This document shows positions 35,001-42,786 of a DNA stretch of 64,000 nt, piece after piece. Source of the DNA: Strigamia acuminata (taxonomy: Eukaryota > Arthropoda > Chilopoda > Geophilomorpha > Linotaeniidae); the NCBI GenBank assembly GCA_949358305.1, contig OX442318.1, positions 13,374,517 to 13,438,516 of the forward strand. Direction: 5' to 3'. Both the position numbers and the translations under genes were made by a program. How positions within the stretch are numbered: the first letter of the stretch is position 1; every line of letters begins with the position of its first letter. The notes under the pieces are model-generated. The model searched no databases and was not told where the DNA came from. It saw only the letters and a list, made by a program, of their open reading frames with translations.

Positions 35001-38000
35001 ACCCTGTTTGAATTAATCACCTTTAGACCCTGTCTACAATTGTTCGTGCCCTGCACTTCACTATCCCAATGCCCATTCATTTCATTCGCACGCATCTTAC
35101 AGGTCGCTAAGATTAAATCAGCTATGCCCTTTATCACAGTATCTATGTTATCTGTTAGTGCGCTCTTATGTACTAAATGTGTTAGTAACAATACAATTTT
35201 GTCCGAATCTAAATCGGAATTCAATTCCAAATATCCTTTCTCTTTTCCTAGAACACTAATTTCCTTTTCCAATTGTTCATCAAGTGCGTTATGCACTGTT
35301 TGTCCGTTAAAGACATTTTGTGCATGAGTTTCCATCTTCAGTTGCGCTTTGCGTGTGTCGACCATTGTTTGTTTGTTGCAGGCATTCCTATTGTCCGTTG
35401 AAGACTTTCTTGCTGCACAAAACACTGTTGGCGCAAAATTTGCACCACACGACCACACCAAACTCACTAATAAATTTAGTGACGGCACAAAACACATTTT
35501 CACGAATTAAATGCAGCACTTTCACAAAATGCACTTTTCACTTTGAAAAATACTCAAAAACACTAATTTTTCCTTTTCCTCCAAAAATAAGGCGAAAATA
35601 CACTCTGCCCTGGGACTAATCTCACTAAGTGAGATGACAAACTCCACACAGTATTTCCCAAGTTCCGACCGGTGCACCTGGGCCCGCGGGACACTTGGTG
35701 GCCAGAAATAGCCTGTGTGGAAATAGGATTCTGCTACTCGACTGAGTAAAGGGCAGAAAACAAACAAAAGGACCCCAAAACAAAACCTTAAATAACTATA
35801 CAAAGTTTCACGACAACCCCGAAAATAAACAATAATATGTTGGCACGTTGTCTTCTTGTTTGCGGGACTTTTGCGTCGCAAAATCCCACATAGACGTCGC
35901 TGAAACGTCGATCCTAACGCTGGAATCCGTTGCAATTCACTTGTACACCTGGTACAAGACTTAACCGGTCCAACGATGCACAGATACCCTGTACGGGCCA
36001 ATCCGTGATCGGCGAATCTCGATTCGCACGTCGCGTGCGAAGAATCGCTCCAAAAATCGAAATGTTCGCCGCAAAAATTCCAAAAACCTCTTGAAACACT
36101 AGCCGCTGTTCCGTAGAACGTCTTCACGACGTTATCCAACGATGGAGATGCTCCAAATACTCGTTGGCGACGATTCTCGTCCTTTTTCACCAGCTTGGCA
36201 TGAGCGGCGCCATTTTGGATTCGGCTGCACCGCACATCAGGCTGAAAAATACACAAAAACGATAATTTCGATTTTCCTACTGTGTCTTGGCAATCCACGC
36301 TTATTCCAGGCGTTGAATCCTTGTTGATTCCAGTTGAATCCGTTACATTTCGACGATCTTATCGTCGTGGCGATGCCGACGTGTCTTCGCTCGTTTCTCG
36401 GGTCCCGGACACGAAAATCTCCACTATCCACCGAAATACGTTCTCCGGACGTCTTCAAAATCGGTGGGCACGTATTTAAAACGTGCGCTGTGCTCCGACA
36501 CGTTTCCAAAACGATTCCAAATCGCCGCACCCGTAATCGACGTGTGCGCAGACGATAAATCGCCAATTATCGTCGGATATTGGCGAAAAACGAAGCACAA
36601 ACACCACTATAGGTGTTGAAGAAACATTTAATACCTTTAAAGTACTTGAAAGTACTTGCAAAACTTCCGAAAACACTTTCCACAGCTGCTAATACACTCG
36701 AACTGTGTGCGCCGCCATCTTAGTATGACGCGCCATCGTTGATTTGAAACGACGAAAAATGGTGTTATTTCCACCAAACAAATTCTCAAAACACTTAGAA
36801 TTGTTCCTACTGTCTATAGTAACCATCCACCGACGATTCCACGTTGTTTTCCCACGAAAAACGTCGAATTCCACTCGTTCGCAACTCGTCGACTTCTCTG
36901 CGCCACAAAGCACGCGAATCTCGAATCGCCGTGCCGCGAAAACGTCCTCGAATGCCGCGTCTCGTTCCGACGATCTCCGGTCACCCGTAATCGACGTTCT
37001 AGGCCAGAAAAACGTCGCGAATCCGTTTTTCAACGTTGTAGCAACGTTAAACACTCACCAAACCATCCTCTGCTACCATTGTTGGAAATAGGCTGGTGAG
37101 TGCAGTGAAATAATGGCAGACAGTTGTATAAAACTTGCACTTGAAAACCATGCAAGTGGCCATTTTTATTCCAGGCATAATAAGTGAACATAAAATACAT
37201 ACATTGAGGCTAACTGCACTCAATATCTATCAATAGGACAAATCAATGATTAACATCAGTTGATTTATCCTGTACAAAGTTAAAACAAAGATAACTAATA
37301 ACAGAACAAATTATATGAACAAAATGCTCATTTGAGCAGACGACAACTTGCTAAATCATTACACAAAGGGGAAACGGTTGTGGCAACGTAACACGCATTA
37401 ATAAAAGTCAATATTAACCGATCCTCAACTCCGGGACATGATGTAACAATAAACAAGTTGCTTAACAGTCGCACTAATACGGAAACGTGCGATGTGAACA
37501 ATACAAACACCATACGGTTGATCAAATCTCTACAATTCGTAGTTATTTATAGCTTAAGCTAGTGGTAAATTCTCAGAAATATTTGACAAAATTTTCAGAA
37601 ATATTTGACAAAATTTTCATAAAGCACAAAATTCATGGGAAAAATGCACTTGGGTAGAATTTTCATTTGCTTACATCCTGCCCGTTGACTGTTATGGAAT
37701 GTCCTTTAAAATTTTTCGCGGCGTTCCATAATTTGAGTGTGTCGTTTGCGAATTCAGAGAATGGATGGAGTAAATCTAAGAGTTGGTAATTTTGACAAGT
37801 ATCGTTCAGTCTTGTAGCTAAATTTAGCTTTGCGTCGTGAATCCTATCATTGTCTCCACAATCGATAATGACTGGAAATTGAATGATGTCGTCTCTAACC
37901 AGAGTAACAGTCTTGACGATTGGAAAATCAAAATACGAACTGATCGAGTTGTAAACATTGAACCCCGAGATGACAATCAGAAATATGAATAGGCAATTTT

Positions 38001-38749
38001 TCAATTTATTTGTGCGAAAGGTTGGATTTGGTAATTTCTTCGTTCTTTCAAGAATTGTTTGAATTTTGTTTTTCAACTTAGAATTCAGTTTCCTTCTTGC
38101 GTGCAACTTGATGAAAGGAATTTTACAACTGTATACACACAATTCTACCAGTGTCAGACAAGACATTCCGAAATACAGTCCGATGTTTCCACCAATGTCA
38201 CACAGCAGTGATATGAGATCGTAAGAGAAACGCTGATGCAATGTTCGAACATATTTATTAACGACGTAAACTTCTATACCCGTGTGAGGACTTGGGATGT
38301 GATAATACGCTATGCTTTGTTGTGTCACGTCACATAAATCGAGACATTTGCAGTATTTGAGTATATCTCTAATTGAGCGGATAAACATGGTCCAATTGCG
38401 GTATTCATTTCTTAAATCACTGTCACTGCATTTTGGTAGATGCCTTGCTTCATGAAATGGAAATCTGCAAATAAGTTTAGTTTTATTGAATTCAGTTCTT
38501 CATAAGTTGATAATTGATGTAATTGTTTGCTATTTACATAACAGGCACATTCATATACAAACTTAACATGTAAATTTTTACATTTAGACTAGTTTAAAAC
38601 ATATAAACCAGTTTAAATTATTATAAATGGAAAAGGTGATTTTCAATAATAGTCTTATACCTGCATTTGATCATTTTAAGAAGACAAGTACGCAAACAGT
38701 CTTGTAAATTGTTATTGCAAGGATTTCTTTTAGTATTGATGAAGTGATA
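28635..38749 (-). CDS. Tandem (concatenated) DEG/ENaC ion-channel protein, 7 visible exons
   Basis: Seven minus-strand exons join in matching phase: 38749-38661, 38464-37675, 29972-29891, 29827-29727, 29660-29565, 29507-29398, 29010-28635. They encode the end of one DEG/ENaC subunit (cysteine-rich extracellular part and TM2), a cytoplasmic linker, then a second complete subunit from TM1 to TM2 and the stop. About 570 residues are covered. DEG/ENaC proteins form trimeric amiloride-sensitive Na+ channels; each subunit normally has one TM1-ectodomain-TM2 unit. Both modules carry the same last-exon boundary: a phase-2 exon ending in a Cys codon, then an exon opening RFPF.. or RLPF... That supports origin by duplication within one gene. 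Exons further upstream are uncertain. Introns hold many repeats, including a 5.9-kb LTR element. Confidence 0.82.
29047..29376. mobile_element. Pogo/Tigger-like MITE in a DEG/ENaC intron, with CCTAA-rich core
   Basis: The left part TTCATCGAATCCCGTTTTAT (29059 onward) has an inverted partner at 29350-29376. The left tip CAGTCGGG follows TA, as in pogo-type elements; the right tip is shortened. The core (29160-29228) is a run of CCTAACCTGACC-type units. It lies in the intron between the last two exons. Confidence 0.55.
29162..29228. repeat. Degenerate CCTAA/CCTGA tandem tract
   Basis: About a dozen pentamer units CCTAA, CCTGA and ACCTA. On the complementary strand it reads as TTAGG with variants, the arthropod telomere unit, but the tract is short and mixed and sits inside a MITE. 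Confidence 0.7.
29398..29507 (-). CDS. DEG/ENaC module 2, cysteine-rich exon
   Basis: The acceptor TTTTTTTCAG precedes 29507 and the donor GATTGCAG/GTACCG ends it. It encodes 36 residues plus two bases: RINTPKSPC then C..C spacing typical of the thumb/palm cysteines, ending FDC(R). The homologous exon of module 1 is 38661-38749, with the same phases. Confidence 0.85.
29565..29660 (-). CDS. DEG/ENaC module 2 ectodomain exon
   Basis: The acceptor TTTAATTGCAG precedes 29660 and the donor AAG/GTAATT follows. It gives 32 residues, phase 0 to 0, beginning NLFLPPNEFF. It falls at the position where DEG/ENaC proteins have their H.P.E.P region. Only splice signals, phase and position support it; the sequence is divergent. 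Confidence 0.7.
29727..29827 (-). CDS. DEG/ENaC module 2 ectodomain exon
   Basis: The acceptor TGTCTGCAG precedes 29827 and the donor CCA/GTGAGT follows. Two bases complete the split Val codon and 33 codons follow, ending ECYYHQP. Phase fits both neighbours. Confidence 0.72.
29891..29972 (-). CDS. DEG/ENaC module 2 ectodomain exon (FGICTEF)
   Basis: The acceptor TTTTTACAG precedes 29972 and the donor GAGCAG/GTACAA follows. It gives 27 residues plus one base, containing FGICTEF, the counterpart of the G.C+TFN motif of DEG/ENaC ectodomains. It starts in phase 0, matching the end of the fused exon at 37675. Confidence 0.78.
29973..30062. other. Intron 3' end before the FGICTEF exon
   Basis: Short unique intron sequence between the 22-bp array and the exon; nothing else seen. 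Confidence 0.4.
30063..30621. repeat. 22-bp satellite array in a DEG/ENaC intron
   Basis: About 25 head-to-tail copies of a unit that reads ACAAAATTTTCAG then AAATATTTG, essentially without variation. Two more copies of the same unit lie at 37573-37617 on the far side of the block holding the LTR element, so one array was probably split by insertions. Confidence 0.95.
30632..30789. repeat. Long imperfect palindrome (about 70-bp arms)
   Basis: The left arm GTAATTGTCGGGATAATTAGG..AGGTCAGCAC..CTTCTTG and the right arm CAAGAAG..GTGCTGACCT..CCCGACAATTAC pair over about 70 bp with few mismatches, and AATATACC recurs inverted at the outer edge. The tip is GGGCAC/GTGCCC. It may be a small hairpin transposon. 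Confidence 0.8.
30822..31358. repeat. 14-bp tandem repeat array with three sub-variants
   Basis: About 38 copies of GAGATAGCAAAAAT, grading into GAGATAGCGAAAAT and then GAGATAGTGAAGAT. On the minus strand no frame contains a stop within the repeat, so three overlapping open frames of 98 to 255 codons arise with SHLHYLIFTISSSL-like periodicity. These are artefacts. Confidence 0.93.
31370..31601. mobile_element. 232-bp MITE with 27-bp terminal inverted repeats
   Basis: The left tip GAGATTAGGCCTAACAAAAC and the inverted right tip match over about 27 bp with one mismatch. The interior is non-coding. It ends five bases ahead of the LTR element. Confidence 0.75.
31607..32061 (-). repeat. 3' LTR of the 31.6-37.5 kb element
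   Basis: 455 bp, apparently identical to 37080-37534. The plus strand starts TGTTGGAAATAGG and ends ATCTCTACA. Confidence 0.93.
32062..32076 (-). other. Polypurine tract of the 31.6-37.5 kb element
   Basis: The minus strand reads CAGAGGGGGATT immediately before the 3' LTR, the expected plus-strand priming site. Confidence 0.75.
32450..35503 (-). CDS. 1017-residue protein with catalytically degenerate copia integrase-like domain
   Basis: One uninterrupted frame. Residues 1-370 are unrecognised, rich in Asn, Lys and Arg, with repeated NRVRN-type motifs. Residues about 370-640 follow the copia pre-integrase and integrase order. LWHTRLGYL replaces WH.RLGH. HLSVW stands at the first catalytic Asp position (HLDLMG in copia), YLGPGIDF at the second (RSDNGGEF), and SISEKANA at the third, where Glu remains. 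A typical integrase end follows (RNRAPKTN, HLRCVGSRV, IGYSRFGRKYRVWDP). The CX2C zinc ligands are absent. Residues 640-1017 are acidic and repetitive (IEGE, EGEH motifs), probably disordered, ending with basic KRRKKRCKK and a short folded-looking tail. There is no protease, RT or RNase H. A structural or DNA-binding role is inference. The start may be the later MVDTRK. Confidence 0.8.
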   Translation of the reverse strand: MKMCFVPSLNLLVSLVWSCGANFAPTVFCAARKSSTDNRNACNKQTMVDTRKAQLKMETHAQNVFNGQTVHNALDEQLEKEISVLGKEKGYLELNSDLDSDKIVLLLTHLVHKSALTDNIDTVIKGIADLILATCKMRANEMNGHWDSEVQGTNNCRQGLKVINSNRVSKITQNCSGISNANMKNKENDQFEVGNLKYSNRVRNKKNKKTEGDRKLNTSIRIDGINIQGSCRQNQQRVFVKTEEKSPPSWKQNRKLNNLSKRCLNDKELDCATTIKGGDPLNGHRSAKIEFLNRVRNREREGDPNRIGPLKKISGKSKRGLSNQKSSMTTGIKQNGPLNSGTKNQKKNSRKGNVRKQVNCMDFTVKDRVLPFNLWHTRLGYLDKDSVLNMNGSRNVYGVQLVDTDPIEPAKVKISSTRKNNNKKILEVVHLSVWRAPHTTGEKYIIITDNCTEYVWLRPLKRNSILVEFQNWLSEIKCLTGTVNRVYLGPGIDFSTDELAKWVEVMKNYGITINSVDSDDPMANSISEKANADIINGVESLIVENKFPSYLWLELANTMVYLRNRAPKTNLDWKSPHNVLYDQGVSVRHLRCVGSRVKVTHINDGKRCSWMGALIGYSRFGRKYRVWDPLRDRIFQTSNVRIHEWSYWHEGEVKPSLEFSNVDQTSDSAGVEIPSRVEVPISSHLEVPSTLDLLKLENPPLSLSREIDINKCEGIENEGEHLLPQVHSKVGQNFSNEEIDSSLEIPPSPTTDLVDSNRSGTINTEGEHLERIECDLLKTHVDSKVDAFPNDDMKDYQSRVDKVALSTRTEVDIDEYKPIIEEGEHFGSVEQKPMELNQEGKFNDKEIGLLMEIPSELTHEESETIANERQKLEQFTLEFESKSDERFRQIDPMKVCEISSTSLEDDISPTPIETLIGVNEYKSIGIEGECEKTKRRKKRCKKTKSNTLMKTNDVGVRLKQNLDMTEKNLVNEEEDRDRCYTHNQKFDSLLSSLGKRTGQVTIHDLDFVWDENYLYVK
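35504..37066 (-). other. Leader region of the LTR element
   Basis: About 1.5 kb between the primer site and the long frame, richer in CpG than its surroundings. Minus-strand frames at 36298-35522 (258 codons), 36566-36237 and 37054-36689 resemble no gag or other protein. The sequences around 36237-36290 and 35525-35590 are partial repeats of each other. It may contain packaging and dimerisation signals by analogy with other LTR elements; none is identified. Confidence 0.4.
37067..37078 (-). other. Primer-binding site, initiator tRNA-Met
   Basis: The minus strand reads TGGTAGCAGAGG one base after the 5' LTR, complementary to the 3' end of metazoan initiator tRNA-Met. Confidence 0.88.
37080..37534 (-). 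repeat. 5' LTR of the 31.6-37.5 kb element
   Basis: 455 bp, apparently identical to 31607-32061; followed by the target duplication ATTCG. Confidence 0.93.
37573..37617. repeat. Two stray copies of the 22-bp intron satellite
   Basis: Same unit as the array at 30063-30621, 7 kb away across the inserted block. Confidence 0.9.
37675..38464 (-). CDS. DEG/ENaC fusion exon: TM2 of module 1, linker, TM1 of module 2
   Basis: The acceptor TTATTTGCAG precedes 38464 and the donor GAT/GTAAGC ends the exon; 263 codons without a stop. In order: FPFHEARHLPKCSDSD, KYCKCLDLC (pre-TM2 cysteines), TM2 with LLCDIGGNIGLYFGMSCLTL (about 38130-38210), a basic linker of about 45 residues (ARRKLNSKLKNKIQ..), TM1 of the next module (NCLFIFLIVISGFNVYNSIS, about 37945-38004), then IIQFPVIIDC, the counterpart of FPAVTICN after TM1. 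The linker would be cytoplasmic, joining the C-terminus of one subunit to the N-terminus of the next. No methionine lies between TM2 and TM1, so separate initiation of module 2 within this exon is unlikely. Confidence 0.9.
38661..38749 (-). CDS. DEG/ENaC module 1, cysteine-rich exon
   Basis: The acceptor TCCTGTTTCAG precedes 38749 and the donor AAATGCAG/GTATAA follows. It gives 29 residues plus two bases: YHFINTKRNPC then DCLRTCLLKMIKC(R). Phase and motif match the module 2 exon 29398-29507. Confidence 0.85.
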
Positions 38750-39925
38750 CTGAAACAGGAGTTACAAATAACCAATTACCAATAAAAAAACAAAATAAGG
38801 GTGTGTAATTTTTCTCATGTAATCCTTCTCAACCAATAAGGAAAAGCTCAATTTAAAAATAACTGGCAAATACTCACTAAAATATCTGTAGAATGCATTA
38901 ATAACTCATTACAAATTAAAATCAGTTTGAATCTATATTAAATTTAATGATAAATTCTGTTACACGTATGGACCTTACCGATCGTTGGCCGATCCGTATC
39001 GCGCGATTTGGTTTAATTAACTTAGTTGCTAAATTTTGTCGATAGATGGCGTTGGCGTCAGCCCTTGTCATCGGATCGATCAATTCGATTTATAGAGGGT
39101 GATAGGAGACAATTATTTCCTTTCTTACTTTCGCATAAGGAAGAAAAGTCACTTTTGAATGAACGCACTTGTTTGATGTTACTTTCCTTTTGTTTGTGCT
39201 TTCGCAAATCTAAGTTTTTGTATGCTGTAATTCGGGTTTAAGCACACGAAAATCTGTTTTTTACAGTTAAAATGGACGTTTTACCCATTATTTACCCATT
39301 TAAATGAATGTTTTACTGTTAAAACGAATGGAAGTGATTAATTTCATTCACATTTACCAATAAAAATCAATTTGGCAATTCAAGCACCAACAATTTATCA
39401 AAAACCAATTCTTTAGCCTATTTGGATACGTCATTCTAAAATTTTGATTGTTGGTACGGCTGACAAATGCCTATTGCGCATGCGCCGATCGCAAAAGTAA
39501 AGTGAAAGGAAGAAAAGTAACCGGATTGCTACCTTTTGCTAAAATAACTTTGGCTACTTTCCTTTCGGAAATAATGATGTTTTTGACGTCACTTCCGGTA
39601 TCGAAAGTAACAAAAGAAAAGATTCTTCTTTCCTTTCGCGAATTGAACGCACCTATTGAATTTATTTCGGACTTTTGACTTCTGTCATATATCCGGCTTA
39701 CAAGTTAGTTAATAAAGTCCATTTTAAGCATAAAATAGGCCTGAGTCAGTCTAGCTAAAAACGCAAACAGCTGCGTGATTTTATCATCCCCGAAACCACA
39801 TTACACAATACATTTGAAGTGACTGGAACAGAATTGGAAACTGGATCAGGAACTGAGATTGAAGCTCTGTTCGAAACTGTAGCCGGACCGGACTAACTGG
39901 CTAAGTTTTGTCCTAAAAATAGCCA
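38750..39925. other. Intron sequence with possible MITE remnants
   Basis: The ectodomain exons expected for module 1 were searched for by eye on the minus strand and not found. GAAAGGAA/TTCCTTTC-rich stretches with GAACGCAC at about 39150 and 39645 look like repeat ends. A short plus-strand frame with repeated GGAACTG-like words lies at about 39775-39893; not supported as a gene. Confidence 0.35.
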
Positions 39926-40074
39926 TTAACCCTCAGATGGTCAATCTCCAAAGACGACGCTTTGGTGCCCACAATATACCTATTTGGATACAAAATAATT
40001 AAATAAAAAAGGCCTGTAGCTGAAGCGCTGTTAGGGTAGTGTGAAAAATTGTCGCACTTGGCGCTACTGTTGTT

Positions 40075-42375
40075 GAGCCAAGAAAATTAATTTTAAGCCA
40101 AGAAAATCAATTTTAAGCCAAGAAAATCAATTTTAAGCCAAGAAAATCAATTTTAAGCCAAGAAAATCAATTTTAAGCCAAGAAAATCAATTTTAAGCCA
40201 AGAAAATCAATTTTAAGCCAAGAAAATCAATTTTAAGCCAAGAAAATCAATTTTAAGCCAAGAAAATCAATTTTAAGCCAAGAAAATCAATTTTAAGCCA
40301 AGAAAATCAATTTTAAGCCAAGAAAATCAATTTTAAGCCAAGAAAATCAATTTTAAGCCAAGAAAATCAATTTTAAGCCAAGAAAATCAATTTTAAGCCA
40401 AGAAAATCAATTTTAAGCCAAGAAAATCAATTTTAAGCCAAGAAAATCAATTTTAAGCCAAGAAAATCAATTTTAAGCCAAGAAAATCAATTTTAAGCCA
40501 AGAAAATCAATTTTAAGCCAAGAAAATCAATTTTAAGCCAAGAAAATCAATTTTAAGCCAAGAAAATCAATTTTAAGCCAAGAAAATCAATTTTAAGCCA
40601 AGAAAATCAATTTTAAGCCAAGAAAATCAATTTTAAGCCAAGAAAATCAATTTTAAGCCAAGAAAATCAATTTTAAGCCAAGAAAATCAATTTTAAGCCA
40701 AGAAAATCAATTTTAAGCCAAGAAAATCAATTTTAAGCCAAGAAAATCAATTTTAAGCCAAGAAAATCAATTTTAAGCCAAGAAAATCAATTTTAAGCCA
40801 AGAAAATCAATTTTAAGCCAAGAAAATCAATTTTAAGCCAAGAAAATCAATTTTAAGCCAAGAAAATCAATTTTAAGCCAAGAAAATCAATTTTAAGCCA
40901 AGAAAATCAATTTTAAGCCAAGAAAATCAATTTTAAGCCAAGAAAATCAATTTTAAGCCAAGAAAATCAATTTTAAGCCAAGAAAATCAATTTTAAGCCA
41001 AGAAAATCAATTTTAAGCCAAGAAAATCAATTTTAAGCCAAGAAAATCAATTTTAAGCCAAGAAAATCAATTTTAAGCCAAGAAAATCAATTTTAAGCCA
41101 AGAAAATCAATTTTAAGCCAAGAAAATCAATTTTAAGCCAAGAAAATCAATTTTAAGCCAAGAAAATCAATTTTAAGCCAAGAAAATCAATTTTAAGCCA
41201 AGAAAATCAATTTTAAGCCAAGAAAATCAATTTTAAGCCAAGAAAATCAATTTTAAGCCAAGAAAATCAATTTTAAGCCAAGAAAATCAATTTTAAGCCA
41301 AGAAAATCAATTTTAAGCCAAGAAAATCAATTTTAAGCCAAGAAAATCAATTTTAAGCCAAGAAAATCAATTTTAAGCCAAGAAAATCAATTTTAAGCCA
41401 AGAAAATCAATTTTAAGCCAAGAAAATCAATTTTAAGCCAAGAAAATCAATTTTAAGCCAAGAAAATCAATTTTAAGCCAAGAAAATCAATTTTAAGCCA
41501 AGAAAATCAATTTTAAGCCAAGAAAATCAATTTTAAGCCAAGAAAATCAATTTTAAGCCAAGAAAATCAATTTTAAGCCAAGAAAATCAATTTTAAGCCA
41601 AGAAAATCAATTTTAAGCCAAGAAAATCAATTTTAAGCCAAGAAAATCAATTTTAAGCCAAGAAAATCAATTTTAAGCCAAGAAAATCAATTTTAAGCCA
41701 AGAAAATCAATTTTAAGCCAAGAAAATCAATTTTAAGCCAAGAAAATCAATTTTAAGCCAAGAAAATCAATTTTAAGCCAAGAAAATCAATTTTAAGCCA
41801 AGAAAATCAATTTTAAGCCAAGAAAATCAATTTTAAGCCAAGAAAATCAATTTTAAGCCAAGAAAATCAATTTTAAGCCAAGAAAATCAATTTTAAGCCA
41901 AGAAAATCAATTTTAAGCCAAGAAAATCAATTTTAAGCCAAGAAAATCAATTTTAAGCCAAGAAAATCAATTTTAAGCCAAGAAAATCAATTTTAAGCCA
42001 AGAAAATCAATTTTAAGCCAAGAAAATCAATTTTAAGCCAAGAAAATCAATTTTAAGCCAAGAAAATCAATTTTAAGCCAAGAAAATCAATTTTAAGCCA
42101 AGAAAATCAATTTTAAGCCAAGAAAATCAATTTTAAGCCAAGAAAATCAATTTTAAGCCAAGAAAATCAATTTTAAGCCAAGAAAATCAATTTTAAGCCA
42201 AGAAAATCAATTTTAAGCCAAGAAAATCAATTTTAAGCCAAGAAAATCAATTTTAAGCCAAGAAAATCAATTTTAAGCCAAGAAAATCAATTTTAAGCCA
42301 AGAAAATCAATTTTAAGCCAAGAAAATCAATTTTAAGCCAAGAAAATCAATTTTAAGCCAAGAAAATCAATTTTA
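40075..42375. repeat. 20-bp satellite, block 1 (about 115 copies)
   Basis: Unit AGCCAAGAAAATCAATTTTA. The first copy has one C-to-T change; the others are identical. Interrupted at 42376 by copia A copy 1. Confidence 0.97.
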
Positions 42376-42612
42376 TGTTAGATTGACAGGCGCCAATATT
42401 GCTACAGACATTAAAGGATTAGGAACAGGACCTCGTGGACAAAGGGAGAGAAGAAGCGCAGGGTCGTGAACTGTCAGCGACCCCAACTAAACAACCAATG
42501 AGAGAATTTCGTTTTGACCCCACAAACTGTATTTAACCCCCCTGTTCAGAAATAAAACTCACTTGTCAATTTTCAACCTTTCAACACGTGTGTTCTTTTG
42601 AGATGTACAACA
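42376..42612 (+). repeat. 5' LTR, copia A copy 1
   Basis: 237 bp, TGTTAG to TACAACA, with TGTATTTAA as a possible TATA box and AATAAA as a polyadenylation signal near the end. Confidence 0.95.
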
Positions 42613-42614
42613 AA

Positions 42615-42626
42615 TGGTAGCAGAGG
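42615..42626 (+). other. Primer-binding site, initiator tRNA-Met (copia A copy 1)
   Basis: TGGTAGCAGAGG two bases after the LTR, complementary to the initiator tRNA-Met 3' end. Confidence 0.9.
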
Positions 42627-42786
42627 CCAATGGTTTAAGACACACAAAAAAGTATACAATTACAAGTCACGAGAGAAGCGGCTGAATTTTTTCAAACGAG
42701 GGAGCGATAAGACGTAAGTCGCTGAAAAATCAACCAAAAACGTGAAGTCAAAAAAAAAAAAAAAAAAAAAAAAAATACACAACAAG

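Larger units (their letters stand above)
31607..37534 (-). mobile_element. Complete LTR retrotransposon derivative (copia-related), non-autonomous
   Basis: Two 455-bp LTRs, apparently identical, are flanked by the 5-bp duplication ATTCG (31602-31606 and 37535-37539). The element reads on the minus strand. Its LTRs begin TGTAGAG and end CCAACA; the primer site for initiator tRNA-Met follows the 5' LTR and a purine run precedes the 3' LTR. The only long coding frame (35503-32450) has an integrase-like region and no RT or RNase H. The 1.5-kb leader holds no recognisable gag. Identical LTRs mean recent mobilisation, probably by enzymes supplied in trans. It sits in the 7.7-kb DEG/ENaC intron. Confidence 0.9.

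Noticed and set aside
35522-36298. 258-codon minus-strand frame as a gag gene of the LTR element
   Set aside because: No zinc knuckle or capsid-like motif, and it contains partial internal repeats of leader sequence; left as leader.
39775-39893. Short plus-strand frame with an acidic repeat-like peptide
   Set aside because: Only about 40 codons, closed by stops on both sides, no splice context and no recognised domain.
40075-42375. CRISPR-like array of 20-bp repeats
   Set aside because: The units are contiguous with no spacers, in a eukaryotic intron next to LTR retrotransposons; this is a satellite.
42742-42786. Upstream extension of copia A gag in copy 1
   Set aside because: It starts at GTG, runs through the poly-A stretch and is out of frame in copy 2, so ATG at 42787 is preferred.
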